Shown piece by piece: positions 9,701 to 17,678 of a stretch of DNA of 17,678 nt. The notes beneath the pieces are model-generated. The model did not search any database and had not been told where the DNA came from. It saw nothing but the letters and a program-made list of their open reading frames with translations. Origin of the DNA: Goniomonas avonlea. Its lineage: Eukaryota > Cryptophyceae > Goniomonadida > Goniomonadaceae. How positions within the stretch are numbered: position 1 is the stretch's first letter; every line of letters starts with the position of its first letter. The stretch is from positions 1 through 17,678 of the forward strand of contig QUTJ01031764.1 of assembly GCA_003573635.1 (NCBI GenBank), given 5' to 3'. The position numbers were made by a program, and so were the translations under genes.

Positions 9701-12700
9701 CGGCTCGTTTGTGCCCCTGTACTCCACCATCAGCACCCGAACTCAGCCAAAGTGGCTGCATGGGACAACGACCGCGCCGCGCGGGGCTGTGTTAGAGGTG
9801 ACTGTCGATGGCTCGGTGGTGTGCTGCCCGAACTCGGGTCAGACCATTGTGAACAGCGACTACACCTGGGCTTTCGGCCCCGTCTCCCCTGAGCCTCCTG
9901 CCCACGCTACCATCGCTGTCCGCCTCAAATGGCCCATGCCCGTGCAACACGTCACCTCACCGTCATCCTCTTCGCCCGTCAATGGGACTGTGGCCGCTAT
10001 CGGAGGGAATTCGACAGCGCCCCCCGGTGCCGTTGTCGAGGTTGTGGCTGCCGGCCGGTCTGTCGGACTGGCAGTAGTGCAGGCGGACGGGAGCTGGTTT
10101 CTCGGCTCGCTGTCAACTGCACTCGCCCACCCGCTCACCGCTCGTGTCGTGCCAGTCGACACCCTGGTCCTGACGCCGGGCGCTGGCGACAGGGTCGCTG
10201 GGAACACGACGGCTCCCCCGACGAGCCTGATCGCGGTCTACGTGGCTGGTGAGGCTCGCGGGTGTGGTGTCGTGCAGAGAGACGGCACCTGGGCGGTTGA
10301 GCTTGTGACACCCATGATTACCGCAATCAATACGGTGACGACCAATGTCGTGCCGCTCCTGCAGGCTCCATACGTGCACCCCACACGCGTCTGGGCAGGT
10401 GGACCCACCAACGCCCCGCCCGGTTCGATCCTCGCCCTGTTGGTCGATGGTGTTGCGGTCGGGCAGACTGTCGTTGGCAGTGACCTTCGATGGTCGTTTG
10501 GCCCAGTCATTCCCGCGGTCACGACCGGAGCGGCGGTCGTGACCCGGGTGATGCTCCCGCTGAATGCTGTCACCTCGACCCTGACTGCAGCTCGCATTAC
10601 CTACCTCGCGGGCAACTCGACGGCTCCTGACGGGAGTGTGATTGAGGTGTCTGCCAACGGCGTAGTGCAAGGCCGCGATGTGGTCAGCTCCACCGGCCAG
10701 TGGTTTGTTGGGCCGCTGTCCCCGTCGCTAGCGCCCAACCCTGTGGTCACCACGCGCATCGTCCCAGCGGACCAGGTGGTCACGACGCTGGTGTCGCTGC
10801 TCTCAAACACCACGTCACTGTCTGGAAATTCCACAGCACCGCCAGGGGCGATAGTTGAGGTGTTTGTTAATGGGACCTCCATTGGTCGCGTGGTGGTGCA
10901 GAACGACAGGGGCTGGACGCTCGAGCCCATCAGCCCACCGCTGGGACCCAGCCCCGACGTGACAACACGCTTGGTTCCAGTCACCTCCACCGATGTGCGT
11001 CTCCGTGAAGGTCGCCGTTGGCTCACCGGGGTGTCAAACGCGCCTCCTGCCACTGTGTTCTTGGTGCTTGCAGACAACGTCCCCCTCGCGAGCACTGTCG
11101 TGCGCAGCGACAGGTCTTGGTCCCTCGGGCCTCTCAACCCCCCTGTCTCGATCGACGCTGTCATCACCACTCGCGTGCTGCTGCCTGCTACCACTGTCGA
11201 CAACACCTCGCAGGGACAAACATGGTTCTCTGGCTCGTCCACAGCCCCGCCAGGAACCGTCGTCGAGATTTTGGTCAACAGGGACCCTGTGGGCCGCACG
11301 GTCCTCGATTCGGATAGCCGATGGTTCCTCTCTCCAGTTGACCCCGTGCCTCTGGGTGCGACTGTAACGGCAACAATTGTGCCTGTCGACACGGCAATTG
11401 CTGTCCCCTTGGCCACGGGCGGTAACATCACTTTAATCGCCGGCAACACGACAGCACCTGAGGGCAGCATTTTGGAGTCGTACCACAATGGGACGCTCCT
11501 TGGCCGTACCGTCATACGACCTGGCGGGGAGTGGACCATTGGGCCACTGGCTCCGCCACTCTCAGCGGTGCCCCATCCTGTGATTGATACGCGTGTCATT
11601 CCCACGGACGCCAACCAGCCGGGATCCGTGTCGGGCGGCCCGACCCGTGGCGGGTCTGGAACCGGCGAACCAGGCCGGCTCGTCGGCAGTAATGCGACGA
11701 CGGGCTCCGACACCGTCTCGTGGCTCCGTGGCAACTCGTCCGCCCCAGACGGCAGTGTGCTTGAGGTGTTCGCAAATGGACTTTACCTCGGCCGTGTCAT
11801 TGTCCAGCCACGGGGTCTCTGGATCCTGGACCCCATTGCCCCCCCGATTGCTCGCACCAGCGATATCCGCACCAAGCTCCTCCCTCTCGTGATTGCGGTG
11901 TCACCCCTGCCGATCGCCCGCAACTGGCTCAATGGATCTTCCACCGCACCTCCAGGTTCTGTTCTCGAGGTCCTTGTCAATTGCACAGTCATTGGCCGCA
12001 CTGTGGTCTACAGCGACCAATCCTGGGATTTCGGGCCAGTTGAACCACCGGTTCCCGCGAGGGTCCCCGTGACGACACGGCTCGTGGTGCGCGTCGATTC
12101 GTATTTGAACCCGCGCAGCCCCGCCGCTTATGTCACGCGGCTTTCGGGCAACTCCACTGTGCCGCCCGGAGCTGTCCTTGAAGTTTCAGTCGATGGTGTG
12201 GCAATTGGGCTCGTCATTGTGAGTGGCGATGGAACGTGGGAACTCGAGCCCATCTTCCCGCCTGTACTGCCTGAGGCGGTGGTTACGATGAGAGTCGTGC
12301 CCGCCGACACTGTTGCCGCGCCGCCGCCACTGGGCCCCAACGGAACAATGCCAGTTAATGTGACAAGACTGTCCGGCACCTCGTCTGCCCCCGCTGGCGC
12401 GATCTTGGAGGTCTTTGTGAATGGGCTGCCGGTGGGCAGGACGACAGTCAGCCAAGACGGCACCTGGCGCCTGTCCCCTATCTCACCTCCAGTGCCCGCC
12501 ACTGGGTCCGTCACCACGCGTGTTGTCCCCTTCATCGGCACTGTGCACCCCCCGCCGCCACTGGGTGCAGTGTGGCTGCACGGCACCACGACGGCCCCCC
12601 GAGGCACCGTCCTCGAGGTCCTGATCAACGGTGCGGGAGTCGGGGAGACCGTCGCCACCTCGGGCAGCACGTGGTCGTTCGGCCCCGTCGCCCCGCTCCC

Positions 12701-15700
12701 CGCCGGCGCCGTGGTGACCGTGCGAGTCAAGGTGCAGGGGCCCTCGGCAGTGCAGCCTGTGACTCTGGGCCAGACCTGGCTCGCTGGCAACAGCACCGCG
12801 CCGGCTGGAAGCGTCCTGGAGGTGTCCGTCAATGGCGTTCCCGTGGGGTGCACAGTCGTGGCTCAGGGGGGGCGTTGGTTTCTCGCCCCGGTCGAACCAG
12901 TGCCTGCCAACGCGATCGTGACTGTCCACGTGGTCCCGACAGACATGGCCGTCGCTGGGCTGCCAGTGCCGCCAGGCACCACCACCCTCTCCGGGAACAC
13001 GACGGCGCCGCCCGGAAGCGTGATTGAGGTGTTCGCAAATGGAACCCTGCTGGGGCGGACCGTTGTGGACGGCGACGGAAGCTGGACGGTCAGCCCCATT
13101 GCTCCTCCGCTCAGCGGGCGCGAGCCCATCTCGACACGCATTGTGCCGGTGGTGCACACTGTGGACCCGTGGTCCCCTGGGACACTGCTCCTCTCCGGCA
13201 ACGCGTCCGCGCCCGGTGGGAGCATAGTCGAGGTGTTTGTGAATGGCGTCTCCGTGGGCCGCACGCTGCTCGAAGCCGACGGCACGTGGCGCATCGGCCC
13301 GCTCCCGACTCCGGTGACCGCCAACGCGGTGATCACGTGTGTGGTGGTGCCACTCCTCGTCGTGCTGCGACGTCCTTGCCCGTCGTTCATCACAGGCGTC
13401 ACCACAGCCCCCGTCGGCGCCGCGCTCGAAATCACCGTGAACGGCAGCGCCGTTGGCACAGCGATCGTCGGCTCCGGCTTCAGCGTGACCCTGATGTTGG
13501 ACCCGCCGTTGCCTGTGTCCCTGTCGGCGACTGCGACGGCGTCTCGAGTGACAGCGACCGTGGACCCTCCTGCCCCAGGTGCCACGACCCTGTCTGGCGT
13601 GTCGACCGCCCGCCCCGGCACCCTTGTCGAAATTTCTGTCAACGGCACGGTCCGCGGTGTGGCTGCGGTGTCGTCAGCTGGCAGCTGGCGTCTCTGGGGC
13701 CTCTCACCCGGTCTGGCAGGCGGCGTCCCGGTGCGCGCAGCCATCCTGGGCGTGCGTTCTCTTGTGTCCTGGACACCCGCAGCCGTGCTCGGCAACTCCA
13801 CGGCTCCCACCGGCTCCCTGCTTGAAGTGTACGCCAGCGGGGGCACCTGCGGCCTCACTGGTCGTGCGGTTGTCCAGCACGATGGCTCGTGGTCGGTCGG
13901 CCCCTTTGCCCCGCCGCTCACTGGTCCGGCTCCCTCTGAGATTCCTCTTGTTTCTGCTGCCGTTGCCACCCAGTCATGGCCCTACATGTCGCCGGGTTTC
14001 CGCATCGCGTGGCTGAGAGGTGTCACGAACGCGCCTCCGGGCACCGTGGTGCGGGTGCGCGTCGATGACACCGCCACAGGTCACGCTGTCGTGCTGAGCG
14101 ACAGCACGTGGCGCGTCGGGCCGCTCGGTGCGCCCGTGGGAACGACCGTCGCGCTGGAGATCATGGTGCCCGTGACCCAGGTGCATCGACCGTGGTCGAA
14201 TCAGACATTCCTGTCTGGCAACTCGAGCGCTCCAGCTGGCTCGGTGCTCGAGGTGCGAGTCAATGACGTGGCTGTTGGCCGCACCTTTGTCCACGCCGAC
14301 GGTGTCTGGCACGTGGCCGTGCCACGCACCCCTACCGCTGTCGGCAGCGCCACGGCGCTCGTGGTGCCTGTCGACTCCACGGTGGCCGTCCCATCAGATG
14401 CTGAAGCGCTGTCCCTCACCGGGAACAGCACCGCGCCGCCAGCGATGGTTTTCGACGTCTACGTCAACGCGACACTCGTGGGCCAAGCTGTGTCACAGTA
14501 TGGCGGCCGTTGGAGTCTCGGGCCGATCGTCCCGCCGTTACTGGCCAGCCCCGAGGTAGAAATCGTGGCCCACCCACTGGCCAGCTCCGTCTGGCCGTTC
14601 GGCGATGGGACAACCTGGCTCTTCGGGAACTGGAGCGGTCCCATCGGTAGCGTGCTGGAGATCTTGGCCGACCGTGTGGTTTTGGGGCAGACGGCAACAG
14701 CGTCAGCGCACAGCTGGAATTTTGGGCCGATTGCTCCGCCTCTCCGACAGGGGGTTGTCATTGCGGTCCGCCACCTCATCATTAACACAACGTCGACGCC
14801 TACGTCACCCGGGCAGACGTGGCTCGCAGGCAACTCCACTGCACCCCCGGGCACCACTCTCGAGGTATTTGTGAACGGAGTGTCTGTGGGCCACACCAAC
14901 GTACGAGCTGACAGCACTTGGTTCCTCGCTCCCGTCGCCCCCTTGTCGTCCAACGCAGTGATCACGACACGCGTCGTGCCAGTCGACACCAGCCTCGTGG
15001 GTCCTGCCAACTCTAACCGCACTTCCATCAGTGGGACTACCACCGCCCGTCCCGGCTCGCTCATTGAGGTCTTCGCGAATGGCACAGCGCTAGGCACGAC
15101 GGTCGTTGGTCTCGACGGTTCCTGGCGGCTGTCCCCAGTGGTTCCCCCAATTGCGCCACCTATCACCACGCGCATCGTTCCAGACTTAGGGCATGTCTTC
15201 TCCCCCACGGCAGCGAGTCAGACCTGGGTTACTGGCAACACGACGGCCCCGCCCGGAACCATTTTGGAGATATTCGTCGACGGCGTGTCCGTCGGCCGCA
15301 CGGTGGTGCTGCTGGGTGGCTCCTGGTACAAGTCCCCTGTGCCTCCGTTCACACCCAATGCCGTCATCACCGCGGTGGTGATCCCACTCAGTGGCGCTCA
15401 AGGCATATTCGGGGATTCGTGGCTCTCAGGAAATACCACCGCCCCCCCGGGGGCCGTTCTGGAAATCTCCGCGGACGGCTCCCCTATCGGCCGCTCTGTG
15501 GTTGGGATCGGCCGCGTCTGGTACTTCGGTCCCATCTCCCCGTCCCTGCCCCTGACTGCCATCATCACTGTTCGCGTAATCCCGGTTGTGGCGGCCGGCG
15601 ATACTCCCCCGGACGAGACGCTGTTCGTGTCGGGCAACTCCACCGCGCCGCCAGGTGCCATCTTGGAGGTGTCTATCGACGGCGATGTGCGCGGCCTCGT

Positions 15701-17678
15701 AGTCCTCGGCGCCGACGGACGCTGGACCATGGGGCCGCTCGCGCCGCCCGCTCGCCCCAGCGCTGTCGTCACCTCTCTCGTGGTTCCGGCCACAACCGTC
15801 GTCACGAGCCCGCCAGGGCCTTCACTGCCGGCCATAGGCACTGTCTGGCTCCACGGAAACTCGACGGCGCCGCCGGGGTCGGTGCTGGAGGTGTTTGTCA
15901 ACTTCACCCTGATCGGCCGCACAACCATCCTCAACGACGGAACGTGGGTGGTTGGTCCGCTGTGGCCGCCGGTCAGTGGCACCGTGACGACACGGGTCGT
16001 GCCCGCGACACAGACTGTGGCGCCCGTTGGGGCCGACTCCCCGCAGTATATCCGGGGCAACTCCACCGCCCCTCCAGGGAGCGTTCTGGACGTGTTTGCA
16101 AACAGCACCAAGCTCGGGCGCACGGTGGTGCAGCTCGACAGGTCTTGGAGCCTTGGACCCGTTACACCCCCCCTGCCCCCTGGGACCGCGATCACGGCCC
16201 AGGTTGTGGCCGTGGACACCACAACGTCCTCAGGCGGCAGCGTTGGCGGTGGTATCGTCGTTGCGCCGGCGACAGGGATCACGTCGCTCTCCGGGAACTC
16301 GACCGCGCCACCCGGCGCGCTCCTCGAGGTATTCGTCCGTGGGCTGCCCATCGGGAGAGCGTTCGTCCAGACAGAAGGGAGCTGGCTCCTCAGCCCCATC
16401 CGCCCCCCGTTGTACGGCAATTTCACTGTCTCCACACGCGTCGTGGCCTTGGGGTCGTCCGTCCAGCCGCCCACCTCTGTCGATGTGTCCTCGACGGGCA
16501 TTGTCTGGGTGTTTGGTACGTCAAACGCCCCGGCCGGCAGCGTGCTGTTGCTGCTGCTGACCAATGGCACCCGGCTCGGCCTCACCCTGGTCAAGAACCC
16601 CAATGTCTGGTCGTTCGGGCCGATTTCTCCTCCCTTGCCTTTTGGGACTGTGGTAAATGTGAGGTGGATTCCTGCAATCAACGTTGTGACATGCCCTGTA
16701 CTTGAAGGCCAGCGCTACCTCTGCGGAAACTCCACCGCTCCGCCGGGCGCCGTTCTGCTGGTGCTGGTCAATGGGGTTGCAATTGGGCAAGCCGTCATAC
16801 AGTTCGATGGCCACTGGCACCTCGCACCCATCTCGCCGCTGCCTGGCAACGCCGTCTTGACGACGCGGCTGGTCCCCGTCGACACAACTGTGACATCCAC
16901 CGGTAAGACAAACCAGACCTCCCTCAGTGGCAACTCCACTGCGCCACCTGGCTCACTTGTCGACATGTTCATCAATGGCACGAAGGTTGGCCGCACACAC
17001 GTCCAGTCCGATGGCTCCTGGCACCTGGGCCCCATCAATCCTCCAATTGGGCCCAACCCCGTGATCACGACCAAAATCGTGCCTCACGACCACACCACGA
17101 ACGCTGCTGGAGGTGCCACGTCGCTGTCGGGAACCTCCGACGCACCTCCCGGTACGATTTTGGAGGTGTCTGTGAACGGTCTGCTCATCGGTCTCGTGAT
17201 CGTCAACGCCGACGGCACCTGGCTGCTCGAGCCCATCACGCCACCGCTCCCGACCAATCCCATCGTCACCACCCGCGTGGTCCCCATCTCCAACCCGGTG
17301 TATCCTATTCCTGCGACTGGAACAACGACCGTGTGCGGGAACTCGACCGCCCCGCGCCTCACCACTCTCCAAGTGTACGTCAACGACCTCTCAGTGGGCC
17401 GTGTCAGCGTCGGGGCACACGGGTCCTGGTGTCTTGGCCCGCTCTCGCCCAAGGTGGGTCCCGAGGACACTGTCGTAGCCAAGGTCGTCCCGCTAGCGAA
17501 CTCTGTGGCGATGCCCGTGGTGGCTGGCACCACCCGGCTCGATGGGAGCTCGACCGCGGCTCCCGGCACCGTTCTCGAGGTCTCGGCCGACGGCATGGTG
17601 ATCGGGCGCACCGTGGTGGCGGCCGACGGCACGTGGTCCCTCTACCCCATCTCGCCCCCGCTGGCGGCTGGCGCGGTG
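727..17678 (+). CDS. Giant secreted/surface repeat protein: signal peptide, FN3 x5, IPT/TIG-like x23, Big-like x39 (partial)
   Basis: Model: join(727..778, 823..1470, 1526..1834, 1998..2306, 2803..>17678), 5,398 codons and open at the window edge. The ATG at 727 starts MHLAVILLLIAAVALAT, a typical signal peptide. The splice junctions, all phase 1, restore FN3 domain starts of the form (N/G)-(V/L)-P. Frame continuity of the last exon was checked at about 20 points from 2805 to 17676: every codon start is divisible by 3 and I found no stop. Order: FN3 (residues about 18-545), IPT/TIG-like repeats (546-2675), Big-like repeats (2690 onward). All are beta-sandwich modules, so the product should be a long extracellular rod, probably N-glycosylated, with an adhesive or structural role. 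No catalytic motif or transmembrane segment after the signal peptide was noticed. The C-terminus, and hence the anchoring mode, is outside the window. I know no gene name for it. Confidence 0.85.
779..822 (+). other. Intron 1 (44 nt, phase 1)
   Basis: Starts GTGAGT and ends TTGTAG. Splicing joins A+AC to give Asn and reads A-T-N-V-P-T, matching the (G)-(V/L)-P start seen at the other FN3 domains. Without splicing the signal-peptide frame hits TAG at 820-822. An alternative acceptor at CCTACAG (ends 834, intron 56 nt) keeps the same phase but would remove the V-P-T motif, so 822 is preferred. Confidence 0.65.
823..1470 (+). other. Exon 2: fibronectin type III domains 1 and 2
   Basis: 648 nt (216 codons) encoding two FN3 domains. 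Domain 1 (about 825-1130) runs from VPTVCKSP through LTWTAPDD, GYKVYRF and VTARVAAVNSAGDGP, which are the B-strand Trp, C-strand Tyr and the F/G hallmark (A-x-N-x-x-G-x-G). Domain 2 (about 1131-1470) runs from LPDAPTW through ISAKWLKP, EYRVQC and YYVRVQARNEAGFG. Both have the standard FN3 length. Symmetric phase 1-1 exon. Confidence 0.8.
1471..1525 (+). other. Intron 2 (55 nt, phase 1)
   Basis: GTTCGT...CTGCCAG. Splicing restores L-G-V-P-I-N at the start of FN3 domain 3. Retention shifts the frame and runs into TAA at 1551-1553. The pyrimidine content upstream of CCAG is modest, but the junction falls exactly on a domain boundary. Confidence 0.75.
1526..1834 (+). other. Exon 3: fibronectin type III domain 3
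   Basis: 309 nt, exactly one domain. The sequence starts V-P-I-N-V, has LLIRWNAPPD (B strand) and AYEIWLG (C strand), then YWVKMRARNPAGVGDW (F/G strands) and a C-terminal NYSRTLA with a possible N-glycosylation sequon (N-Y-S). Phase 1 at both ends. Confidence 0.8.
1835..1997 (+). other. Intron 3 (163 nt, phase 1)
   Basis: GTACTT...CTCACAG. Contains a run of 12 C (1925-1936), a strong polypyrimidine stretch, and a 13-nt direct repeat TTCCTCTCCTTTG at 1943-1955 and 1971-1983 just before the acceptor. Read-through meets TAG at 1921-1923. Splicing gives L-A-G-V-P-T-E-P, the start of FN3 domain 4. Confidence 0.8.
1998..2306 (+). other. Exon 4: fibronectin type III domain 4
   Basis: 309 nt, the same length as exon 3 and again one whole FN3 domain: VPTEPTKV, VQVTWGMPVD, HYHVQWS, then LWFRVAAANDGVSLGPYSG and AFGPVMIAG. 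Sequons N-A-S, N-H-T and N-G-T lie in the middle of the domain. Phase 1-1. The donor is GCTG|GTGGGC. Confidence 0.8.
2307..2802 (+). other. Intron 4 (496 nt, phase 1)
   Basis: GTGGGC...CACGGCAG. Splicing joins G to L-P-T-A-P-T-N, the start of FN3 domain 5. The intron has in-frame stops (TAA 2405-2407, TGA 2477-2479), a three-copy 22-nt tandem repeat (2413-2478), and a 15-nt copy of the end of exon 4 (GCGTTTGGCCCTGTT at 2531-2545, original at 2282-2296). It is three or more times longer than the other introns. I see no supported gene inside it. Confidence 0.75.
2413..2478. repeat. 22-nt tandem repeat, three copies, in intron 4
   Basis: Unit TCGCTCTCGATCTCGCTTTCTG at 2413-2434, one mismatch at 2435-2456, and a more diverged copy at 2457-2478. 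It is pyrimidine-rich low-complexity DNA within the intron. Confidence 0.85.
2803..3119 (+). other. Start of exon 5: fibronectin type III domain 5
   Basis: Residues about 440-545. Begins L-P-T-A-P-T-N, has VIQSVWSLPAD (B strand Trp), IIRYELD (C strand) and MYYFRVRAITQPGVSPW (F/G strands), ending FNYRSLQ. Sequons N-E-S, N-V-S, N-E-T and N-H-T are present. It is the last FN3 and, unlike the others, has no intron after it; it runs straight into the IPT-like array. Confidence 0.75.
3120..9503 (+). repeat. Array of 23 IPT/TIG-like Ig-fold protein repeats
   Basis: Consensus: P-x-T-G-A-x-S-V-T-V-L-G-x-S-F-G, about 12 residues, then R-x-G, (C/x)-E-A-T-x-W-x-S-D-(S/T)-S-x-x-C-K, a variable strand pair, and F-S-Y-D-x-P. 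This matches the IPT/TIG fold (PxxGpxxGGxxVTIxGxxFG ... SDxxIxC ... FxY). The T/S of the TG motif is encoded at 3159, 3417, 3666, 3978, 4242, 4503, 4818, 5094, 5433, 5763, 6018, 6351, 6615, 6873, 7140, 7413, 7668, 7926, 8190, 8457, 8733, 9027 and 9279. The basic period is 249-276 nt; longer steps (up to 339) are linkers between domains. Repeats 3 and 17 are the most divergent at the TG strand. The copies are clearly related in protein but well diverged in DNA, so the array is old and kept by selection. In animals IPT domains occur in plexin/Met-type receptors; similar long arrays occur in protist surface proteins. Confidence 0.75.
6243..6350 (+). other. Thr/Pro/Ala-rich linker between IPT-like repeats 11 and 12
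   Basis: About 36 residues rich in T, P, A, with four sequons (N-T-T, N-T-S, N-A-T and neighbours) and text such as GNTTAPGNTSVPNATT. It looks like a mucin-like spacer that could be heavily O- and N-glycosylated. Its GNTTAP motif is the same as the signature of the downstream Big-like repeats. Confidence 0.6.
9504..17678 (+). repeat. Array of 38 complete + 1 partial bacterial-Ig-like (Big) protein repeats
   Basis: Consensus: L-S-G-N-S-T-A-P-P-G-(S/A)-V-L-E-V then F-V-N-G-x-x-x-G-R-T-V-V, x-x-D-G-(S/T)-W-x-L-G-P, (I/L)-x-P-P-L, x-x-x-A-V-(I/V)-T-T-R-V-V-P-V-D-T. The G of the signature is encoded at 9552, 9762, 10005, 10200, 10398, 10611, 10824, 11028, 11232, 11442, 11730, 11934, 12147, 12375, 12582, 12786, 12993, 13197, 13395, 13596, 13791, 14019, 14217, 14421, 14625, 14829, 15033, 15234, 15429, 15633, 15855, 16056, 16293, 16515, 16725, 16929, 17130, 17337 and 17544. 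The usual period is 195-210 nt (65-70 residues). The pattern G-T-x-x-P-G-x-x-V-x-V-x-V-x-G ... D-G-x-W is the hallmark of bacterial Ig-like domains of large adhesins (Big_6-type). The Trp is present in 37 of 39 copies (Phe in copies 1 and 19). The array is still running at the window end. Confidence 0.75.
11613..11714 (+). other. Gly/Ser/Thr-rich linker between Big-like repeats 10 and 11
   Basis: About 34 residues, N-Q-P-G-S-V-S-G-G-P-T-R-G-G then S-G-T-G-E-P-G-R-L-V-G-S-N-A-T-T-G-S-D-T. It lengthens the repeat step from about 204 to 288 nt. It has a sequon (N-A-T) and flexible composition, so it probably forms a hinge. A smaller Gly/Ser insert (S-S-G-G-S-V-G-G-G) occurs at about 16230-16260 between repeats 32 and 33. 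Confidence 0.7.

Noticed and set aside
9552-17678. Regular about 200-nt spacing suggesting a satellite or CRISPR-like array
   Set aside because: The periodicity is at the protein level with third-base divergence; there are no short identical DNA repeats with unique spacers.
727-17678. Bacterial giant adhesin (prokaryotic origin of the whole window)
   Set aside because: The signal peptide and FN3 domains require removal of GT-AG introns with stops and frame shifts. An AATAAA lies upstream, and no Shine-Dalgarno sequence or operon layout is seen.

Overview
The window looks like a piece of a GC-rich nuclear genome from a unicellular eukaryote. The evidence is a gene broken by GT-AG introns, a secretory signal peptide encoded on its own small exon, an AATAAA polyadenylation signal between two genes, and domain types (fibronectin III, IPT/TIG) common in protist and animal surface proteins. 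The lineage cannot be fixed from sequence alone. A GC-rich free-living protist, for example an apusomonad-like or choanoflagellate-like flagellate, is a guess.

Layout, all on the + strand. Positions 1-162 are the last 53 codons of an upstream gene I do not recognise. Positions 163-726 are intergenic: a probable 3' UTR with AATAAA at 366-371, two hairpin-capable inverted repeats, and a pyrimidine-rich leader before the next gene. From 727 to the end of the window (17678) there is a single giant gene, truncated by the window edge. Its model is join(727..778, 823..1470, 1526..1834, 1998..2306, 2803..>17678). This gives 16,194 coding nt, exactly 5,398 codons, with no stop in the chosen frame. All four introns are phase 1.

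The protein is built as: signal peptide (about residues 1-17); five fibronectin type III domains (about 18-545); 23 IPT/TIG-like immunoglobulin-fold repeats of about 86-89 residues (about 546-2675); then 38 complete and one partial copy of a different repeat of about 68 residues (from about residue 2690). The last repeat resembles the bacterial Ig-like (Big) domains of bacterial adhesins. The long final exon (at least 14.9 kb) carries one FN3 and both repeat arrays without an intron. The first four FN3 domains sit on symmetric phase-1 exons, two of which are exactly 309 nt.

The protein should be an extended, secreted or cell-surface rod with adhesive or structural character. Most Big-like repeats carry an N-glycosylation sequon at one fixed position. 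In the IPT-like repeats a cysteine pair comes and goes in a correlated way. Membrane anchor, cytoplasmic part or C-terminal catalytic module, if any, lie beyond the window. Long open frames on the minus strand are shadows of this repetitive GC-rich coding sequence.
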